Positions 11,286-14,251 of a stretch of DNA of 14,251 nt are shown here, piece after piece. The notes beneath the pieces are model-generated. The model was not told the DNA's origin and searched no databases. It saw only the letters and a program-made list of their open reading frames with translations. Position 1 is the stretch's first letter; each line of letters starts with the position of its first letter. The position numbers and the translations under genes were made by a program. The DNA is from CAZMYO01 sp964570525 (GTDB lineage Bacteria; Patescibacteriota; Patescibacteriia; Magasanikbacterales; GWA2-37-8), in contig CAZMYO010000043.1 in NCBI GenBank assembly GCA_964570525.1, positions 1 through 14,251 on the forward strand. The letters run 5' to 3'.

Positions 11286-13574
11286 ATGATGGTAATGAAG
11301 AGAACGTCCTGCCGCGTCTGTGTTGGACAGAATCTACACGGCGTAATATCACTTGGTTCAACACCCCCAGCCAACGCCTTTGTACGCCAGGATCAATTAA
11401 ATGTCCAGGAAGAGTCTTTTCCACTAGAACTACAGTTGTGCCGCGACTGTGGTTTTGTGCAACTCGCGGATATTGTTTCGCCTGAATTGTTATTTCGCAA
11501 TTACGTTTACGTTTCTTCTACTTCACCGGTCTTTGTCGCTCACTTCGAAGCATTTTCCGAAACAATGATTAATTCTCTGTCATTGCCCGCTAACGCTTTA
11601 GTGGTTGATATTGGCAGTAACGATGGTATATTACTTCGCCCTTTTAAAAATCGTGGTCGGCGCGTTTTAGGCATTGATCCGGCAGTTAAAATCGCGGAGG
11701 CGGCTACCAACAATGGCATTGAAACGAAGCCGGTTTTTTTTAGTCCGGCGGTAGCCGCCGAAATTGTGAGGGATTACGGCGCGGCCGCGCTCGTCACCGC
11801 CACAAGCGTTTTCCCGCACATTGATGATTTAGATGGAATGGTCGAGGGCGTGAAAATGTTGCTGGCTCCGGACGGCGTTTTTGTTATTGAAGCATACTAT
11901 TTACGCGATCTGATTGAAAAAAATTTATTTGATACGGTATACCATGAGCATCTCTCGTATTTTACGGTCCGTACCCTATGTATCTTGTTTGAGCGTTTGG
12001 GCATGGAAGCATTCAATGTAGAGCGCACTGACACTCATGGTGGTTCGCTGCGTGTTTTTGTTCAAAAGCGTGGTGGTTCTCGGTCGCTTCACACCGCTAC
12101 CATTAACCAGTTTATTGCCGAGGAAGAGCGGTGTGGTCTCTCCCAAGAAGTAACTTTTGAAAATTTTGGCAAAAAAATAAACGAAAATAAACGGCGATTA
12201 CTAGAGATGCTTAATGAATTAAAATCCGCGGGAAAGAAAATTGTCGGCTATGGGGCGCCGGCTAAGGCGACAACGCTTCTTAGTTACTTTGGTATTGGCA
12301 GGGAGTTTATTGACTATATCGTTGACGACAGCAGTTGGAAGCAGGGTTTGTTTATGCCAGGCACTCACTTGCCGGTGGTGGGACCGGAACGTTTGGCCGT
12401 CGACCCGCCAGATTATATCTTGCTACTGGCTTGGAATTTTGCCGAGCCCATTATGAAAAAATATGCCGAGTATGAACATTTCATAATCCCGGTGCCACGT
12501 CCGCTCCTTATCGAAAATATTGTCGACCAAGATTTATATGCAATCATCCAGTCATTAGATAACGAAGCGCAGATGTTCTCCGGCAAAACGGTGGTAATAA
12601 CCGGCGGTTCCGGTTTTATCGGCAGCTACCTGGTAGCGACCATTGATTTGCTTAATAGATATTTTTTGTCAGAGCCGTGTCGGGTGCTGTCTATTGATAA
12701 TCACATTGTTGGCAAAAAAAATAATTTATTGCGCGAAATTTCCAGCTCATCCATCACCTTTTTAGAACACAATGTTTGTAAACCCTTTACCGTAGAGGGC
12801 AGTGTGGATTACATCATTAACGCCGCCGGAGTGGCTTCCCCGGTATATTACAAAAAATATCCTATCGAAACAATCGAAGGCACAATTTTTGGGCTCAAAA
12901 ATACCCTTGAATTGGCGCGAATAAAGCAGGCGAAAAGCGTGTTATATTTTAGCTCAAGCGAAATTTATGGCGATCCGGATCCCAACGCTATCCCGACACC
13001 GGAAACATACAAAGGCAATGTTTCTTCTATCGGGCCGCGTTCATGTTATGATGAATCTAAACGTCTTGGTGAAACTTTGGCGATGGCGTATTGCCAGGTC
13101 CACCGTACCCCAATAAAAATTGTCCGTCCTTTCAACGTGTATGGTCCCGGTATGAGCGCCAAGGATTATCGGGTTATTCCGACTTTTTTAAGCCAAGGTA
13201 TGGAAGGTAAGGTGCTGACGGTGCATGATAAGGGCAACCAAACCAGAACATTTTGTTATGTGACTGACGCTATTGTGGGTTTTTTAAAAGTTTTACTCTC
13301 TGGAGCTGATGGAGAAGTGTACAATATTGGTAATGATAAGGATGAAATTAATATGAAGGTACTGGCGGATACGGTAGCCGAAGTGGTGTTTGATAATAAA
13401 ATTTCGGTGAACTTGGTCTCCTATCCAGATAATTATCCGCAGGATGAACCGCGGCGTCGCTGTCCCGATTTGACCAAAGCCAAGACAGCTCTCGGCTATC
13501 GCGCTAAGGTTGATTTAAAGGTTGGTTTAAAACGTTCCTATCAATGGTTTAAAGGAAGCGCGGCGTTGTCTTAA
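11286..13574 (+). CDS. Fusion protein: sugar C-methyltransferase + UDP-glucuronate-decarboxylase-like SDR
   Basis: The 762-residue single frame contains two enzymes. Residues ~1-425 are a NovU/TylC3/TcaB9-type nucleotide-sugar C-methyltransferase: Zn-binding cysteines C9, C12, C52 and C55, SAM motif D108-I-G-S-N-D-G, active-site block Y219-H-E-H-L-S-Y, and a C-terminal Methyltransf_14-like domain with G-Y-G-A-P-A-K. Residues ~430-760 are a complete extended SDR: G440-G-S-G-F-I-G446, S556-S-S-E559-I-Y-G-D-P, Y588-D-E-S-K592, and a Q-T-R-T-F-C-Y-V block. S-E-I-Y-G-D-P followed by G-P-R-S-C-Y-D-E-S-K-R closely matches UDP-glucuronate decarboxylases (UXS), whose catalytic Glu is the one in S-E-x-Y-G. 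The two would act on sugar nucleotides, perhaps in sequence. No stop or frame change lies at the joint (residues 420-435). Three nearby ATGs (11286, 11289, 11295) make the exact start uncertain. Confidence 0.85.
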   Translation: MMVMKRTSCRVCVGQNLHGVISLGSTPPANAFVRQDQLNVQEESFPLELQLCRDCGFVQLADIVSPELLFRNYVYVSSTSPVFVAHFEAFSETMINSLSLPANALVVDIGSNDGILLRPFKNRGRRVLGIDPAVKIAEAATNNGIETKPVFFSPAVAAEIVRDYGAAALVTATSVFPHIDDLDGMVEGVKMLLAPDGVFVIEAYYLRDLIEKNLFDTVYHEHLSYFTVRTLCILFERLGMEAFNVERTDTHGGSLRVFVQKRGGSRSLHTATINQFIAEEERCGLSQEVTFENFGKKINENKRRLLEMLNELKSAGKKIVGYGAPAKATTLLSYFGIGREFIDYIVDDSSWKQGLFMPGTHLPVVGPERLAVDPPDYILLLAWNFAEPIMKKYAEYEHFIIPVPRPLLIENIVDQDLYAIIQSLDNEAQMFSGKTVVITGGSGFIGSYLVATIDLLNRYFLSEPCRVLSIDNHIVGKKNNLLREISSSSITFLEHNVCKPFTVEGSVDYIINAAGVASPVYYKKYPIETIEGTIFGLKNTLELARIKQAKSVLYFSSSEIYGDPDPNAIPTPETYKGNVSSIGPRSCYDESKRLGETLAMAYCQVHRTPIKIVRPFNVYGPGMSAKDYRVIPTFLSQGMEGKVLTVHDKGNQTRTFCYVTDAIVGFLKVLLSGADGEVYNIGNDKDEINMKVLADTVAEVVFDNKISVNLVSYPDNYPQDEPRRRCPDLTKAKTALGYRAKVDLKVGLKRSYQWFKGSAALS

Positions 13575-13583
13575 GTAGATACT

Positions 13584-14204
13584 ATGTCGGAAAGCACCGA
13601 TCTATTTACCCTTGTCACTATGGTGCTAGCCGATACTGCTCCGGCCAGCGCAGACGTTATGTATCTATTTGGTCAGACAGCCGATAATTCCGCTTCAGTT
13701 TTAGAGCGCGGAGCGCGCGTGGCGATGGATAAAGGAATAAAGTTGGCAGTATGCGGAGGAGAGGGTCATGGTTACGATGGGTTTGATCGATGGGTCGAGG
13801 AGCTCATGAGCCGCGGTGTGAAAAAAGAACATATTATTGAAATTCCATTTAAAGGAGAAAGTTTGAATACCTATACCGAGGCGGAGAGTTTTGTGAACTT
13901 TGCCGCGCGCGAAAGTTGGCAGAGTGCATACGTGAGCGCGGTGCCTTTTCATCAACTGCGGGCTTATATGTCCGTTGTCAGTGTTATTATGCAGCGTAGA
14001 ATCCAGCTAGAGGTTTATAACCTGGTAGGGGAGGCGCTCAATTGGAACGAAATTGTTACTCATAGTCAAGGAGTGCAACGCGGCCAGCGCCGGTCTTTAA
14101 TTGAAGCGGAATTAGAAAAAATTAAAAAATATCAGCTCAAAGGGGATTTAATTAGTACTACAGAAGTTTTAAATTATTTAGGGCGGCGCTCGTTGTTTAG
14201 GTAA
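13584..14204 (+). CDS. DUF218/YdcF-like protein
   Basis: The 206-residue protein without membrane helices shows the DUF218 layout. L-E-R-G-A-R-V-A follows an early strand, then K-L-A-V-C-G-G-E-G-H-G, a helix ending in G-V-x-x-E-H-I-I-E-I, the signature E-S-L-N-T-Y-T-E-A, and A-Y-V-S-A-V-P-F-H-Q-L-R-A-Y near the middle (family: x-S-x-x-x-H-x-x-R-A). YdcF binds SAM and SanA/ElyC-type relatives act in envelope and lipid-linked sugar processes, but the biochemical role of the family is poorly known. Its first strand (V-M-Y-L-F-G-Q-T) lacks the usual glycine-rich start. It starts 9 bases after the fusion gene stop without an SD. An envelope-glycan role is suggested only by position. Confidence 0.65.
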   Translation: MSESTDLFTLVTMVLADTAPASADVMYLFGQTADNSASVLERGARVAMDKGIKLAVCGGEGHGYDGFDRWVEELMSRGVKKEHIIEIPFKGESLNTYTEAESFVNFAARESWQSAYVSAVPFHQLRAYMSVVSVIMQRRIQLEVYNLVGEALNWNEIVTHSQGVQRGQRRSLIEAELEKIKKYQLKGDLISTTEVLNYLGRRSLFR

Positions 14205-14209
14205 ATTGT

Positions 14210-14251
14210 ATGTCCTTATTACGTTTTGGCCTCATCGGATTTGGACGCTTC
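14210..14251 (+). CDS. Start of a Gfo/Idh/MocA-like oxidoreductase (3' truncated by window edge)
   Basis: ATG 14210, five bases after the previous stop, opens a frame that runs to the window end and reads M-S-L-L-R-F-G-L-I-G-F-G-R-F. The strand followed by G-x-G-R/x-x is the dinucleotide-binding start typical of Gfo/Idh/MocA dehydrogenases. Only 14 codons are visible, so other Rossmann-fold proteins remain possible. Confidence 0.6.
   Translation, partial: MSLLRFGLIGFGRF

Noticed and set aside
1..14251. tRNA, rRNA, CRISPR array, transposon or phage genes
   Set aside because: I saw no cloverleaf, no regularly spaced repeats and no recombinase-like proteins on either strand; small RNAs without obvious structure could have been missed.

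Overview
The window looks like part of a surface-polysaccharide and nucleotide-sugar locus from an uncultured bacterium. All intact genes lie on the + strand, are tightly packed (several overlap or sit 1-15 bases apart), mostly start without a clear Shine-Dalgarno (SD) site, and use TGA, TAA and TAG as ordinary stops. Gene style and content fit a Candidate Phyla Radiation (Patescibacteria/Parcubacteria-like) genome. That placement is an inference from style; there is no marker gene in the window.

Region A (1-2427) makes sugar precursors. It holds the 3' end of a short-chain dehydrogenase, a Gfo/Idh/MocA oxidoreductase split by a one-base frameshift in an A-run near base 641, and an extended-SDR epimerase with a Cys-containing insert. 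A symmetric terminator (2442-2467) closes it.

Region B (2470-4833) is an island of a different style. It holds a half-size EamA/DMT transporter, a small P-loop kinase and an IMPase-family phosphatase. Its genes appear clearly more GC-rich, each has a strong SD, and the second and third are preceded by long leaders of tandem stem-loops (115 and 210 bases). The two leaders share a palindrome. A strong terminator (4809-4840) ends the island. It looks like a transferred cassette with RNA-level control, and is the best candidate here for something undescribed.

Region C (4880-10835) begins at a good sigma70-like promoter. It encodes an adenine-phosphoribosyltransferase-like protein, GmhA-like and GmhB-like heptose enzymes, and a transaldolase-family enzyme that could supply or consume sedoheptulose 7-phosphate. 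These are followed by a SAM methyltransferase, an AlgI-like MBOAT O-acyltransferase and its likely membrane-anchored SGNH partner. Together they suggest a heptose pathway followed by glycan methylation and O-acylation.

Region D (10832-14251) starts from a perfect TTGACA-N17-TATAAT promoter overlapping the stop of the SGNH gene. It encodes a sugar-modifying cupin, a 762-residue fusion of a sugar C-methyltransferase with a UDP-glucuronate-decarboxylase-like SDR, a DUF218/YdcF-like protein, and the first 14 codons of another Gfo/Idh/MocA-like oxidoreductase cut by the window edge. No tRNA, rRNA, CRISPR array, transposase or integrase was recognised.
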